Origin: Streptosporangium becharense
Lineage (GTDB): Bacteria > Actinomycetota > Actinomycetes > Streptosporangiales > Streptosporangiaceae
Direction of reading: 5' to 3'
Length of the DNA: 64,000 nt
Assembly: GCF_014204985.1 (NCBI RefSeq)
Contig: NZ_JACHMP010000001.1
Coordinates: 5,456,001 to 5,520,000 of the forward strand
This document shows positions 49,045 through 57,107 of this stretch, piece by piece. The notes beneath the pieces were generated by a model, which was given only the letters and a program-made list of their open reading frames with translations, was not told where the DNA came from and ran no database searches. Both the position numbers and the translations under genes were made by a program. Numbering within the stretch: position 1 is the first letter of the stretch; each line of letters opens with the position of its first letter.

Positions 49045-50106
49045 CTAGCGGCTGATCGGCTCCTTTTCCGGGGCCGGGGTGGCGGTCTCACGCCGGCGCA
49101 GGAATGCCCACGCGCCGAGCGCCAGCCCACCGAAGGGGATTTCGACAGTGTAGGTCCAGAACCCGAACAGCAACGCCGCGGCGGTGGCCGAATCGAGCGG
49201 TGCGCCGAAGAAGACCAGAGCGCCGATCGTCCCCGCCTCCATTATCCCCGTTCCGCTGGGAGTCACCAATGCCGTGGTCAGCACCCGGGAGAGCGCGAAG
49301 GCGGCGATCGACTGGGCGAGGCCGGGGTAGGCGCCGGTGGCGTGCAGGCAGACGACCAGGATCAGCCACTGGAAGCCCAGGAAGAAGGTCATGCCCAGGG
49401 TCAGGCCGGGCCAGCGGCTGCGCACGATCTCGGAGGTGTCGGCGCGCAGCTTGTGCAGCGCCTCGGAGGCGGCGTTCCCGGCGGGACGGACGCCGCGGGG
49501 AAGCAGCCGGGCGAGAGCGTCCAGGAACCGGCCGAGCAGGTCGGCGGCGCGGTCCCAGTAGAGCGCGGCGGTCACCACCGCGACCAGCGCCAGGATGGAC
49601 AGCACGCCCACCCGGCCCGCGTTGGTCACCGCGGGGCTGAGTGTCTGCCCGCTGGCGAGCAGGGCCGCGATGCCCGCCGCGGGCAGCAGGAAACGGAACA
49701 AGGTGTTCCAGATGCCGCTGGTCAGCGTGGAGACGACCACGGCGCGGGCCGGGAAGCCCCACCCCCGGGTCATGGCGAACGTCACCGCCACCCCGGCCGC
49801 GCCTCCGAAGGGGAGCAGGTTGCTCACCGCGCTGCCGCCGGCGTTCAGCGTCAACGCCTGCAGGTGGGTCAAGCCGGGCAGCGACGCGGTCAGCACGAAC
49901 GTGTAGGACAGCAGGCTGAGCAGCCAGACGGCGGCCATCAGCGCGACCGCCTGGGGGCTCAGCGCGGCGAACTGGGCACCGATCTGCGGCCAGGAGACCT
50001 GCTTGCCGGTCAGGGCCTCCACGATCTGGGGCATGAAGACCACGAGCGTGACGGCCAGCGCCAGCGACGCGACTGACAGCACGATCTGAATGAGCTTGTT
50101 CTTCAT
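49045..50106 (-). CDS. Lysylphosphatidylglycerol synthase TM-region/flippase-like protein (UPF0104)
   Basis: 353 residues, about eight membrane helices. Typical motifs of the family are NAGGSAVSNLLPFGGAAGVAV (~residue 90) and ALSRVLTTALVTPSGTGIME (~285), with the conserved G-G-x-G patches. It corresponds to the membrane half of MprF without the lysyltransferase domain, so it is expected to flip a lipid or glycolipid. AAGGGGGTG precedes the ATG. It lies next to a PIG-L deacetylase and a GT4 enzyme, a combination that fits glycolipid synthesis and translocation (inference). Confidence 0.88.
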   Translation of the reverse strand: MKNKLIQIVLSVASLALAVTLVVFMPQIVEALTGKQVSWPQIGAQFAALSPQAVALMAAVWLLSLLSYTFVLTASLPGLTHLQALTLNAGGSAVSNLLPFGGAAGVAVTFAMTRGWGFPARAVVVSTLTSGIWNTLFRFLLPAAGIAALLASGQTLSPAVTNAGRVGVLSILALVAVVTAALYWDRAADLLGRFLDALARLLPRGVRPAGNAASEALHKLRADTSEIVRSRWPGLTLGMTFFLGFQWLILVVCLHATGAYPGLAQSIAAFALSRVLTTALVTPSGTGIMEAGTIGALVFFGAPLDSATAAALLFGFWTYTVEIPFGGLALGAWAFLRRRETATPAPEKEPISR

Positions 50107-50140
50107 GGCACCCCCTTGACCTAGTTTGCCGGTTCCGGAG

Positions 50141-50962
50141 TCATCCCTTGGGAGGAGTTTCGAAGGGGTGTCTCAGCCGGGACCCCAGGGGGGCGTCGCG
50201 GCGGACGTACCACTCGGTGCCGAAGACGAGGCGGTAGAGCGGCCACGGGATCTTGAGGAACGCCCCGAGCGTGCGGGTGTCGGCGCCGGTCGCCTGGGAG
50301 GCGTGGGCCGCCATGCTCGCCCGTTTCTGGCGGGTGAAGCGCCGTACGGGGACCCGGTGGGTGATCGTCTCACCGGGGGAGTAGGCCCGCTCGAAGGCCC
50401 GGATGTCGAGCTTGGGGTAGAACCTGCGCACGAGTCTCAGCGCCCGCAGCAGCGGGTCGCGGTTGACCGTGGCCTCCAGCACTATCGGGGTCCGCGCGAT
50501 CTCCGCCGCCCGGCCGCCGACCCGGTGGACCTGGACGTGGTCGGGATGCCCGTAGCCTCCCGCCGGGTCGTAGATCGTCAGCAGGTCGGCTCCCTCCTCG
50601 GTGAGGACGGCCGCGAGCCGCCGGGCGGCCTCCTCGGTGTCGGCGTCGATGAAGGCGTCGCCGGGCCGCTCCTCAGCGATCCCGCCGTCGGGCGCCAGCC
50701 CGGAGTCGCCGTAGCCGAGGTTCACCACCCGGGCACAGCCGAGGACCGCCGCCGACTTGTACAGCTCGGCCAGGCGGGTGGCTCCCAGCTCCTCGCCGGG
50801 CTCGATGTCGGCCTGCCCCCGTTCGCCCGAGGTCGCCACGACGAGCACCACCCGGTGCCCCTCGGCGGCGAGCATCGCCATGGTGCCCGCGGTCAGCAGG
50901 GCCTCGTCGTCGGGGTGGGCGTGGAAGAACACTGCTGTCTTGACGGTGTCGATCAGGCTCAC
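50141..50962 (-). CDS. PIG-L/LmbE-type zinc deacetylase
   Basis: 273 residues from GTG 50962 (GTG 50998 possible). The metal site is complete: FFHAHPDDEALLTAGTMA at residues ~11-28 and GYGHPDHVQVHRV (~135). The family removes N-acetyl groups from GlcNAc-linked substrates (mycothiol, GlcNAc-PI, bacillithiol precursors). It differs from MshB in sequence neighbours. Divergent from the GT4 gene with only about 50 bases between starts and upstream of the flippase-like gene, so these three may act on one glycan or glycolipid. Confidence 0.9.
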   Translation of the reverse strand: MSLIDTVKTAVFFHAHPDDEALLTAGTMAMLAAEGHRVVLVVATSGERGQADIEPGEELGATRLAELYKSAAVLGCARVVNLGYGDSGLAPDGGIAEERPGDAFIDADTEEAARRLAAVLTEEGADLLTIYDPAGGYGHPDHVQVHRVGGRAAEIARTPIVLEATVNRDPLLRALRLVRRFYPKLDIRAFERAYSPGETITHRVPVRRFTRQKRASMAAHASQATGADTRTLGAFLKIPWPLYRLVFGTEWYVRRDAPLGSRLRHPFETPPKG

Positions 50963-51012
50963 TCCGTTCGCGTGCTTCGGATGCGCCGCAGAGGGCACGC
51001 AGGCATGATCTC

Positions 51013-52206
51013 ATGCGGGGCTACGCTGGCACGGTGAGGATCCTCCACGTCAGTGACTGTTACCTGCCCCGCCTGGGCGGGATCGAGGTTCAGGTCGCCG
51101 ACCTGATCCGGACGCAGCGCCAGGCGGGTCACCAGGTCGAGGTGGCCACCGCGACCCCCGGGGAACCCCTGCCGGGTGTGCACAGGATCGTCGCGAAGCT
51201 CCCGTTCGACCTGCCCGTCCACCCGTTCGGGGTGCGCCACATGCTCCGGCTGATGACGGCCCGCCGTCCCGACGTGGTGCACGTGCACACCGGGGCGGTC
51301 TCGCCGTTCGCCTGGATGGGCGTGCGGGCGGCCGTGCGGGCAGGGCTGCCCGTGGTGGTGACCGTGCACAGCATGTGGGACCCGGTCACCCGCGCGATCT
51401 ACCGGGGGCTCCGGGCGGCGTACGGGTGGCAGCGCTGGGGACTGGTGGGCACGGCGGTGAGCGAGGCCGCCGCCCGGCCGATCCGCGCGGTCGCCGGCCC
51501 CGGCGTGCCGGTGCACGTGGTCTCCAACGGGCTCGACGTCTCCGCCTGGCGCCCGGCCGCCGACCCCGCATGGCACGGTGCGGACGCTGAGGGGAACGGC
51601 GCCGACTCCGGAGGACGCCGGTCGGGTGAGGAGCCGGTGCACGTGGTCGCGGTGGGGCGGCTGGCGCCGCGCAAGCAACCGGTGCGGCTGCTCAGGCTGC
51701 TGAAGGAGGCCCGCGCCAGGGTGCCGGGGGACAGGCCCATGCGGGCCACCGTCGTCGGGGACGGCCCGGCCCGCGCGCAGATGGAGCGCTACCTGCGGGC
51801 CAACGGCATGACCGGCTGGGTGTCGCTCCCCGGCCGCTACGACCGCGACCGGATCCGGGAGCTGCTCGTCTCCGCGGACGTCTTCGTCGCACCCGCGCCC
51901 CGCGAGTCCTTCGGCCTGGCGGCGCTGGAGGCCAGGTCGGCCGGGGTCCCGGTGGTGGCCCGCGCGCAGAGCGGCGTGGCCGACTTCGTCCGGCAGGGGA
52001 AGGAGGGATTGCTCGGCCGGAGCTTCGACGACCTGGTGGCGTCGGTGGCCCGGCTGGTCCGCGACCGCGAGCTGCGCGAGTCGATCGCCGCCCACAACCG
52101 TGAGACCGAGCCGGTCCGCAGCTCCTGGCCGGCGGTGCTGGAGGGGTTCGAGCGCTGCTACGAGGAGGCCCGCGCCATCCGGACCCGCCGCACCCCCGGG
52201 ACCTGA
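51013..52206 (+). CDS. Family 4 glycosyltransferase (GT-B)
   Basis: 397 residues (GTG 51034 would begin directly at VRILHVSDCYLPRLGGIE). N-terminal acceptor domain with LPRLGGIEVQVADLIRTQRQ; C-terminal donor domain with VAVGRLAPRKQPVRLLRLL, VVGDGPARAQME, and the E-x7-E signature in APRESFGLAALEA (~residue 300). Retaining transfer from an NDP-sugar or GDP-mannose is expected. Neither start has a good ribosome site, and the promoter must lie within the short gap shared with the PIG-L gene. The last codons are the first unit of an 18-bp tandem array. Confidence 0.92.
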   Translation: MRGYAGTVRILHVSDCYLPRLGGIEVQVADLIRTQRQAGHQVEVATATPGEPLPGVHRIVAKLPFDLPVHPFGVRHMLRLMTARRPDVVHVHTGAVSPFAWMGVRAAVRAGLPVVVTVHSMWDPVTRAIYRGLRAAYGWQRWGLVGTAVSEAAARPIRAVAGPGVPVHVVSNGLDVSAWRPAADPAWHGADAEGNGADSGGRRSGEEPVHVVAVGRLAPRKQPVRLLRLLKEARARVPGDRPMRATVVGDGPARAQMERYLRANGMTGWVSLPGRYDRDRIRELLVSADVFVAPAPRESFGLAALEARSAGVPVVARAQSGVADFVRQGKEGLLGRSFDDLVASVARLVRDRELRESIAAHNRETEPVRSSWPAVLEGFERCYEEARAIRTRRTPGT

Positions 52207-52358
52207 CGCGCTCCCGGGACCTGACGCGCTCCCGGGACCTGACGCGCTCCCGGGACCTGACGCGTTCCCGGGACCTGACGCGTTCCCGGGACCTGACGCG
52301 TTCCCGGGACCTGACGCGTTCCCGGGACCTGACGCGTTCCCGGGACCTGACGCGCTCC
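52204..52358 (+). repeat. 18-bp tandem array starting at the GT4 stop codon
   Basis: Eight complete units of TGACGCGYTCCCGGGACC start at 52204 and repeat every 18 bases, plus a partial ninth. The first TGA is the stop of the glycosyltransferase gene and the preceding PGT codons are part of the unit. Y is C in the first three and last units and T in five central ones. The unit holds a SmaI-type CCCGGG palindrome. Confidence 0.93.
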
Positions 52359-52430
52359 GGCGGCCGGATCCGGCCGGATCCGGCGGGCTCCGAGGCGACG
52401 GCGTGGCGGCGCTCCGGGGCGGCGGGAACG

Positions 52431-52469
52431 CGCAGGAGCCCCTGCCGTGCGGCGGCAGGGGCTCCTGCG
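52431..52469. terminator. 17-bp perfect hairpin
   Basis: CGCAGGAGCCCCTGCCG (52431-52447) and CGGCAGGGGCTCCTGCG (52453-52469) around TGCGG. Probably the end of the GT4 transcript. The remainder of the gap to 52620 holds the second hairpin and no gene. Confidence 0.85.
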
Positions 52470-52577
52470 TGAGACGTCCGCTACGGTCGCCGCCCCGCAC
52501 TGCCCCCCGCAGGCGGAGCGACGGCCGTATACCGGGTGCCCTCCGCGGGTGCCTTCCGTCGCCGGGAGGCACCCGCT

Positions 52578-52603
52578 CCGGCGGACCCCGAGGGGTCCGC
52601 CGG
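52578..52603 (-). terminator. 12-bp perfect hairpin after lipoprotein gene
   Basis: CCGGCGGACCCC (52578-52589) and GGGGTCCGCCGG (52592-52603) with a GA loop, 17 bases past the minus-strand lipoprotein stop. Confidence 0.8.
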
Positions 52604-52620
52604 GTCAGGCGGGCACGGGA

Positions 52621-53013
52621 TCAGGAACAGGCCGCCGCGAGCTTGGTGCCGGCCTCCTGGATCTTGGCGCTGAACGAGCTGGCCGCTGTCGCCGTGGCGG
52701 CCGGGTCGTTCGCGTCGATCTTGAGGGACCCGAAGCTGTCGGCGAACTCGGTGAGCGCGGTGGCCAGCTCGCCGTCGGCCTTGGCCGCCAGGTCCTTCAG
52801 GTCGCTGGAGAGCTTCTGGTTGGCCTCGTTGAGCTTGTTCGCGTCGGCGGCGGCGGCCGTCGCCGAGGCGGTGTAGTCCGAGAAGGCCTTCGACCACGCG
52901 GCTCCGTTGCAGATCTCGCTGTTGGCGGAGCCGCCGCAGGCGGCGGTGAGGGAGATGAGGGCGACTCCCGCGGTGACGAGACCGATGCGGCGGGAGAAAA
53001 GGGGGCTGAACAT
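52621..53013 (-). CDS. Small helical lipoprotein
   Basis: 130 residues. Signal peptide with a basic start (Arg-Arg), hydrophobic core and lipobox LTAAC (Cys ~26). The mature part is one long Ala-rich helical region: FSDYTASATAAAADANKLNE, LSSDLKDLAAKADGELATAL, then SSFSAKIQEAGTKLAAAC with two Cys (ICNGAAW and the C-terminal AACS) that may form a disulphide. No family recognised; the small Ala/Ser-rich lipoprotein class is common in actinomycetes. AAAGG is six bases before the ATG. A palindrome at 53029-53045 lies in its 5' leader. Confidence 0.8.
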   Translation of the reverse strand: MFSPLFSRRIGLVTAGVALISLTAACGGSANSEICNGAAWSKAFSDYTASATAAAADANKLNEANQKLSSDLKDLAAKADGELATALTEFADSFGSLKIDANDPAATATAASSFSAKIQEAGTKLAAACS

Positions 53014-53028
53014 TTTTGCCTTTCATTG

Positions 53029-53045
53029 CTTCTTGTGACAAGAAG
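53029..53045 (-). promoter_or_regulatory. 17-bp palindrome in lipoprotein 5' leader
   Basis: CTTCTTG, central TGA, CAAGAAG (53029-53045), 16 bases before the start codon. Could be an operator or an mRNA hairpin covering the ribosome site. Confidence 0.45.
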
Positions 53046-53145
53046 AACGGTAAGGGTGCCTCCTTGCGGATCACTTTCACTGTGCTTACGGCAAGGTCTG
53101 GGTAACAGTGCGTGATTCGTGCCTCGTGCCGGGTAAGGGCGCGGT

Positions 53146-54486
53146 ATGGCTGAGATGACGGTCGGTCCGGGCTCTGAGCAGCACTCGCTCAAGCGGGTCA
53201 TCGGGCGCCGGGTGCTGCTGCTGTTCGTCGTGGGCGACATCCTGGGAGCGGGGATCTACGCCCTGGTGGGGAAGGTCGCGGGAAACGTCGGCGGAGCGCT
53301 GTGGCTGCCCTTCCTCATCGCCTTCATACTGGCCGCGCTGACGGCGACCTCGTATGCCGAACTTGTCGGTAAATATCCCCGTGCGGCAGGTGCTGCGCTG
53401 TATGTGAATAAAGCGTTCAGCATCCCCTTCCTCACGTTCATTGTGGCCTTCGCGGTCATGATGAGCGGCGTCACCTCGGCGAGCGCCGCCGCGCGAGCCT
53501 TCGGCGGGCGTTATCTCGCGGAGTTCGTCACGCTGCCGGTCGTCGTCGGGGCGTTCCTCTTCCTCGGCCTGATCACGCTGGTGAACTTCGCCGGGATCTC
53601 CGAGTCCGTCAAGGTCAACGTGGTACTGACGATCATCGAGGCGTTCGGCCTGCTGGTCATCATGGCGATCGGGGTCTACGCGCTGCTGTCCGGCGATGGC
53701 GAGCCCTCACGGGCGCTGGAGTTCCACCCCGCCAACGGCGCCTTCCTCGGGGTCCTGGGCGGCACGGCCCTGGCCTTCTACGCCCTGCTCGGTTTCGAGG
53801 ACTCGGTCAACCTCGCCGAGGAGGCCAAGGACCCGCAGCGCGACTTCCCCCGCGCGCTCTTCGGCGGGCTGGTCGTCACGGCCCTCATCTACATGGCGGT
53901 CGCCTTCACCGCGACCATGCTGGTCGACACCGAGACCCTGGTCGCCTCCTCCGGCCCGCTGCTGGAGGTCGTCAAGGTCGCCGGATTCGCTTTCCCGCCC
54001 AAGCTGTTCGCGCTCATCGCGCTGCTCGCGGTGGGCAACACCGCGCTGATCAACATGATCATGGCGTCACGCCTGGTCTACGGCATGGCACGAGAGGGCA
54101 TCGTGCCGCGGCTCTTCGCGGCGGTTCACCCGACGCGGGCCACCCCGTGGGTGTCGATCGTCTTCACCGTGGGCATCGCGGCGATACTGGTGGCCACCGG
54201 AGAGGTGAGCACCCTGGCCGACACCACGGTGCTCCTGCTGTTGTGCGTGTTCACGATGGTCAACGTGGCCGTGCTGGTGCTCCGCAGGGAACGGGTGGAG
54301 CACTACCACTTCAGGGCTCCCACCTGGATGCCGGTGCTCGGCGCGGTGGTCTGCGCCGTGCTGGCGCTGCCGGTCACGGGACGCGGCGCCGACATCTACC
54401 TTCGCGCCGGTGGGCTGGTCGCGCTCGGCGTGGTCCTGTGGTTCGTGAACCGGCTGTTCCTGTCAGAAGGGAAGCGCACGTCCTGA
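53146..54486 (+). CDS. APC-family amino acid permease
   Basis: 446 residues, about twelve helices. The first has the family signature FVVGDILGAGIYALVGKVAG; ATSYAELVGKYPRAAGAALYVNKAFS is the helix 2-3 region, and YALLGFEDSVNLAEEAKDP the conserved helix 6 loop. Imports amino acids or polyamines by proton symport. TAAGG lies seven bases before the ATG. The 3' end overlaps the small ORF at 54463-54558 (opposite strand) by 24 bases. Substrate not predictable. Confidence 0.9.
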   Translation: MAEMTVGPGSEQHSLKRVIGRRVLLLFVVGDILGAGIYALVGKVAGNVGGALWLPFLIAFILAALTATSYAELVGKYPRAAGAALYVNKAFSIPFLTFIVAFAVMMSGVTSASAAARAFGGRYLAEFVTLPVVVGAFLFLGLITLVNFAGISESVKVNVVLTIIEAFGLLVIMAIGVYALLSGDGEPSRALEFHPANGAFLGVLGGTALAFYALLGFEDSVNLAEEAKDPQRDFPRALFGGLVVTALIYMAVAFTATMLVDTETLVASSGPLLEVVKVAGFAFPPKLFALIALLAVGNTALINMIMASRLVYGMAREGIVPRLFAAVHPTRATPWVSIVFTVGIAAILVATGEVSTLADTTVLLLLCVFTMVNVAVLVLRRERVEHYHFRAPTWMPVLGAVVCAVLALPVTGRGADIYLRAGGLVALGVVLWFVNRLFLSEGKRTS

Positions 54487-54558
54487 GGGCGTGCGGAGGT
54501 CGAGAGGCGTGGGTCTGCGAGGTGGCCGGGGCTTCTGGAGGATGAGGACCTTTTTCAT
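54463..54558 (-). CDS. 31-aa Pro/Arg-rich peptide, copy 1
   Basis: 32 codons including TGA. The N-terminus is MKKVLILQK, followed by a PRPPR core, then PLDLR, TPSGR and a terminal ALPF. GAGGGAG lies six bases before the ATG and TAGTCT (54590-54595, minus strand) is a plausible -10. It is 21/31 identical, gap-free, to the product of 59075-59170, and the substitutions are mostly conservative (K/R, V/I, I/V, T/S), which argues for a real protein. Too short for standard gene finders. It shares its last 24 bases antisense with the APC permease gene. No function known; both copies are basic and Pro-rich. Confidence 0.72.
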   Translation of the reverse strand: MKKVLILQKPRPPRRPTPLDLRTPSGRALPF

Positions 54559-54725
54559 GTCGCACTCCCTCTTTGTCGGAGTTTGAGAGAGACTACGGCA
54601 CGCCACTGACTTTTTCGCCGGTTTTTCCGGCCACCCCCGGCGCCGTTCCCAGAAGCCGCGCTCGAAGGCACCCCCGGAAGCCGAATCCGGGAGTCACGCC
54701 CGGGATCCGTTCCGGCGGGCCGGCC

Positions 54726-55925
54726 TCACCCGCCGCGACGGCGCAGCACGAAGGCGTCCTCGTCGTCGCCCCAGCCCACCGAGCCCACCGCCCACAGCGC
54801 ACCGGTCCCCGGCACCCGGGCGATGCCCGTGCGGCCGACGTCGTCGCTCTCCTCGTACTGCTGCTCCCCGGCGCGGACCCGGAACAACGGGCCGTACTCA
54901 CGCCTCCAGGTCGCGCCGTCGAAGTGGAGGAAGAGCGCCTGCCCGGAGTGGTCGGCGTCCACTCCGCTGATCCACAGGTCGCGGGGGCCGAACGCGGTGA
55001 CGCCGTGCAGGGCCCCGCGGGCGACCGGCACCTCCACCACCGTCCAGTCACCGCCGTCCCAGCGCATGACCAGTGGACGGGCCGCGTCGCCACCCGGCTC
55101 GACGGTGATCCGCCCGACCGCCCACACGTTCGACGGGGAGATCTGCCAGACCCGGTCGAGCCTGCCACCGGGCACCGGGGGCGTCCGCGCGCTCTCCCAC
55201 ACGCCGCCGGTGCCGTGCCAGACCAGCGGCGTCCGGTTCTCGCTCGTGCCCACCGCCCACACGTGGCCCTCCTTGACGGTGATCGCCTCCAGGTCTCCCC
55301 CCGTGCTCAGCACGTTGTGGAACCTCCCGCCCCTCCACTCCAGGACGACCGCTCCGGACGGGCCGTTCGCGGCGAACCACGCGCTCCCCCCGCCCGTCGC
55401 GACGTCGGCCATCCGGTAGTCCTGCGCCACCCCGAAGGGGCTGTGCGCCGTCCACTCCCGTCCGTCCCAGCGCGCGGCGAACGCGCCGAGCCCGTTGCCG
55501 ACCACCCAGACGTCGTTCGGTCCGGCCGCGCTGACCCCCTCCAGGTGGTGGACGTCGGCGGCGGGCGGCGTCACCTCGCGCCACCGGTTCCCGTCCCATC
55601 GGACGGCGGCCGGGGTGCCCTCCCGGTCCTCCGCGCTGTCCTGGTAGCCGACGGCCCAGACGTCCCGGGGACCGGTGGCGGCCACGTCCAGCAACGCCGT
55701 CCGTCCCGACAGTTTGGCGCCCGTCTCGGCCGTCCACGCCGCGGAGGCGGCGGTCGCCCCCGTCGCCGTCGGGTCCGGGACCGCCGGGGGGCCTGACGAC
55801 GGCACCCCCTGCGACGTCCGGGCCGGGGACGGGACGGGCATCGGGCCGTTCGCGCCGTTCGCGCTGCACGCGGCGAGCAGGGAGATGCCGACGATCGCGA
55901 TCGCCGTCGGACGCGGCTGCACCAT
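54726..55925 (-). CDS. Lipoprotein with beta-propeller-like repeats
   Basis: 399 residues. Lipobox LLAAC (Cys ~20) after a short signal. A Pro/Ser/Thr-rich linker to ~residue 60 is followed by repeated units with the pattern GPRDVWAVGYQD, GPNDVWVVGN, GGSAWFAAN, EGHVWAVGTSE, SPSNVWAVGR, GPRDLWISGVD and GALWAVGSVGWG, each ~45-50 residues apart. Such W-x-V-G repeats are typical of seven-bladed beta propellers. Likely a surface-exposed binding protein with no enzymatic motif. No strong ribosome site is visible. Confidence 0.82.
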   Translation of the reverse strand: MVQPRPTAIAIVGISLLAACSANGANGPMPVPSPARTSQGVPSSGPPAVPDPTATGATAASAAWTAETGAKLSGRTALLDVAATGPRDVWAVGYQDSAEDREGTPAAVRWDGNRWREVTPPAADVHHLEGVSAAGPNDVWVVGNGLGAFAARWDGREWTAHSPFGVAQDYRMADVATGGGSAWFAANGPSGAVVLEWRGGRFHNVLSTGGDLEAITVKEGHVWAVGTSENRTPLVWHGTGGVWESARTPPVPGGRLDRVWQISPSNVWAVGRITVEPGGDAARPLVMRWDGGDWTVVEVPVARGALHGVTAFGPRDLWISGVDADHSGQALFLHFDGATWRREYGPLFRVRAGEQQYEESDDVGRTGIARVPGTGALWAVGSVGWGDDEDAFVLRRRGG

Positions 55926-56096
55926 GTCGCCATTGTCCGGTACGTAATCCGCGAGCGGTGTCGGCCGAGATTAAATCCATCCGCGGGGGGCACCTGGGAC
56001 GTTGGCGAGAGGGGGGAGACCGATGCCGGATGTACGGGGGAGTCCGTTCGGGAGGAACTGGAATTCCAGCTCAGGGTCGACCGGCGGCGCCACGGC

Positions 56097-56408
56097 ATGA
56101 TCCTCCACGCGGGGGGATCCCTGGACTACCTGTCGTCCCAGCTGCTGAAGGAGGAGATCGACGTCGCGTTGCGGACGGAGGGCGGCCGGCGCCTCGTGAT
56201 CGACCTCGGCGGGGTGTCGTTCTGCGACTCCACCGGGTACGGCGTGCTGATCTACGCGCTCACCCGCGTCCGCGCGGTCGCCGGGTCGCTCGTTCTGGCC
56301 GGCCTGCCGACGACGATGCGGGAGCGGCTGAACCTGCTCGGGCTGGGGGAGCTGTTCGACGTCCGGGACACCGCGGAGGAGGCGGTCACGCCGCCCGGCG
56401 GCGGATGA
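56097..56408 (+). CDS. STAS-domain anti-sigma antagonist, N-terminus apparently frameshifted
   Basis: 103 residues from ATG 56097 give a STAS fold lacking its first strand: MILHAGGSLDYLSSQ, then DLGGVSFCDSTGYGVLIYAL with the phosphorylatable Ser (CDSTG), and LVLAGLPTTMRERLNLLGL. No ribosome site precedes this ATG. The missing strand (EFQLRVDRRRHG) is encoded in the same frame just upstream but has no start codon. A strong GGGGGGAG stands before ATG 56023 in another frame, which would join after one more G in the run 56036-56040. So this is either a gene with a one-base deletion, a shifted gene, or ATG 56097 coupled to a short ORF ending at 56098 (ATGA). Confidence 0.75.
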   Translation: MILHAGGSLDYLSSQLLKEEIDVALRTEGGRRLVIDLGGVSFCDSTGYGVLIYALTRVRAVAGSLVLAGLPTTMRERLNLLGLGELFDVRDTAEEAVTPPGGG

Positions 56409-56509
56409 CGGGGTACGGGGAGATCGCGGGTGAGCCCGCAGTGCAGCGGGCGGGCCGGCCGGTCCGGGCAGGGCGGATGACGGCGTGCGGGGAGAGCGCG
56501 GGTGAGCCG
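56400..56509 (+). repeat. Direct repeat at the end of the STAS gene
   Basis: 56400-56437 and 56472-56509 are about 90% identical (start GGCGGATGACGG), 72 bases apart. The first copy contains the stop codon of the STAS gene. No coding gene fills the rest of 56409-56636. Confidence 0.75.
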
Positions 56510-56636
56510 GTGAGGCGACGGTTCACGGGGGGACAAGTCTCCCTGTAACCGGCTGACAGGGGTCACACCTTGTCAGGTCGGGCAGCCCGATATGAGACAG
56601 TGGTGTTTCTTGTGGAGGTCAGGGCAGAGGTTGGGG

Positions 56637-57002
56637 ATGTTCGCGGGAAACGAACCGGAGCCGGTTTTCGCCGCCACGTCGGGGTTACACGGCACGACAC
56701 TCGTGGTGCGGGCGAGCGGGGAGCTCGATCACTGCCATACCTCGGTGCTTCGGGAGGAAATGACCAGGGCCTGGAAGTCCCTGCGGGCGCCGATCCTCAT
56801 TCTCGACCTGTCGGCGCTCACCTTCTGCGACTCCTCCGGGATCGGTGAGCTGCTCCAGGCGCGCCACCAGGGCCTGAACGAGGGGGTCCGGCTCATCCTC
56901 ACCGGTATCCAGGGCAACCTGGCCCGCAGGCTGACCCTCGCCGGGCTGATCCACGTGTTCGAGGTCTTCCCCTCCGTCTCCGAGGCGCTCGAGGCCGCCT
57001 GA
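56637..57002 (+). CDS. STAS-domain anti-sigma factor antagonist
   Basis: 121 residues from ATG 56637 (GAGG seven bases upstream; ATG 56592 possible). One STAS domain: TLVVRASGELDHCHTSVL, ILILDLSALTFCDSSGIGEL with the target Ser of the switch kinase, and LTGIQGNLARRLTLAGLIHV. Such proteins bind a SpoIIAB-like kinase and free a stress or sporulation sigma factor; no such kinase is in the window. Together with the STAS gene just upstream it may form a two-antagonist module. Confidence 0.88.
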   Translation: MFAGNEPEPVFAATSGLHGTTLVVRASGELDHCHTSVLREEMTRAWKSLRAPILILDLSALTFCDSSGIGELLQARHQGLNEGVRLILTGIQGNLARRLTLAGLIHVFEVFPSVSEALEAA

Positions 57003-57107
57003 CGGCCGGAGCCGGCCCCCGGTCCACCCGGTTCGCTCGGTTCGCCCGGAGGGACCGCGGACGGCGGTGGTCCCGCGGTGGCCGGGCGGGTCCGGAGCGA
57101 CCGGGAC

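Noticed and set aside
52204-52358. Possible CRISPR array
   Set aside because: Units are directly abutting with no spacers, and no cas genes are present.
50959-52572. Long minus-strand frame of 537 codons with GPGNAS collagen-like repeats
   Set aside because: It is the antisense shadow of the GT4 gene and the 18-bp array; the repeats come from the array and the frame has no start signal.
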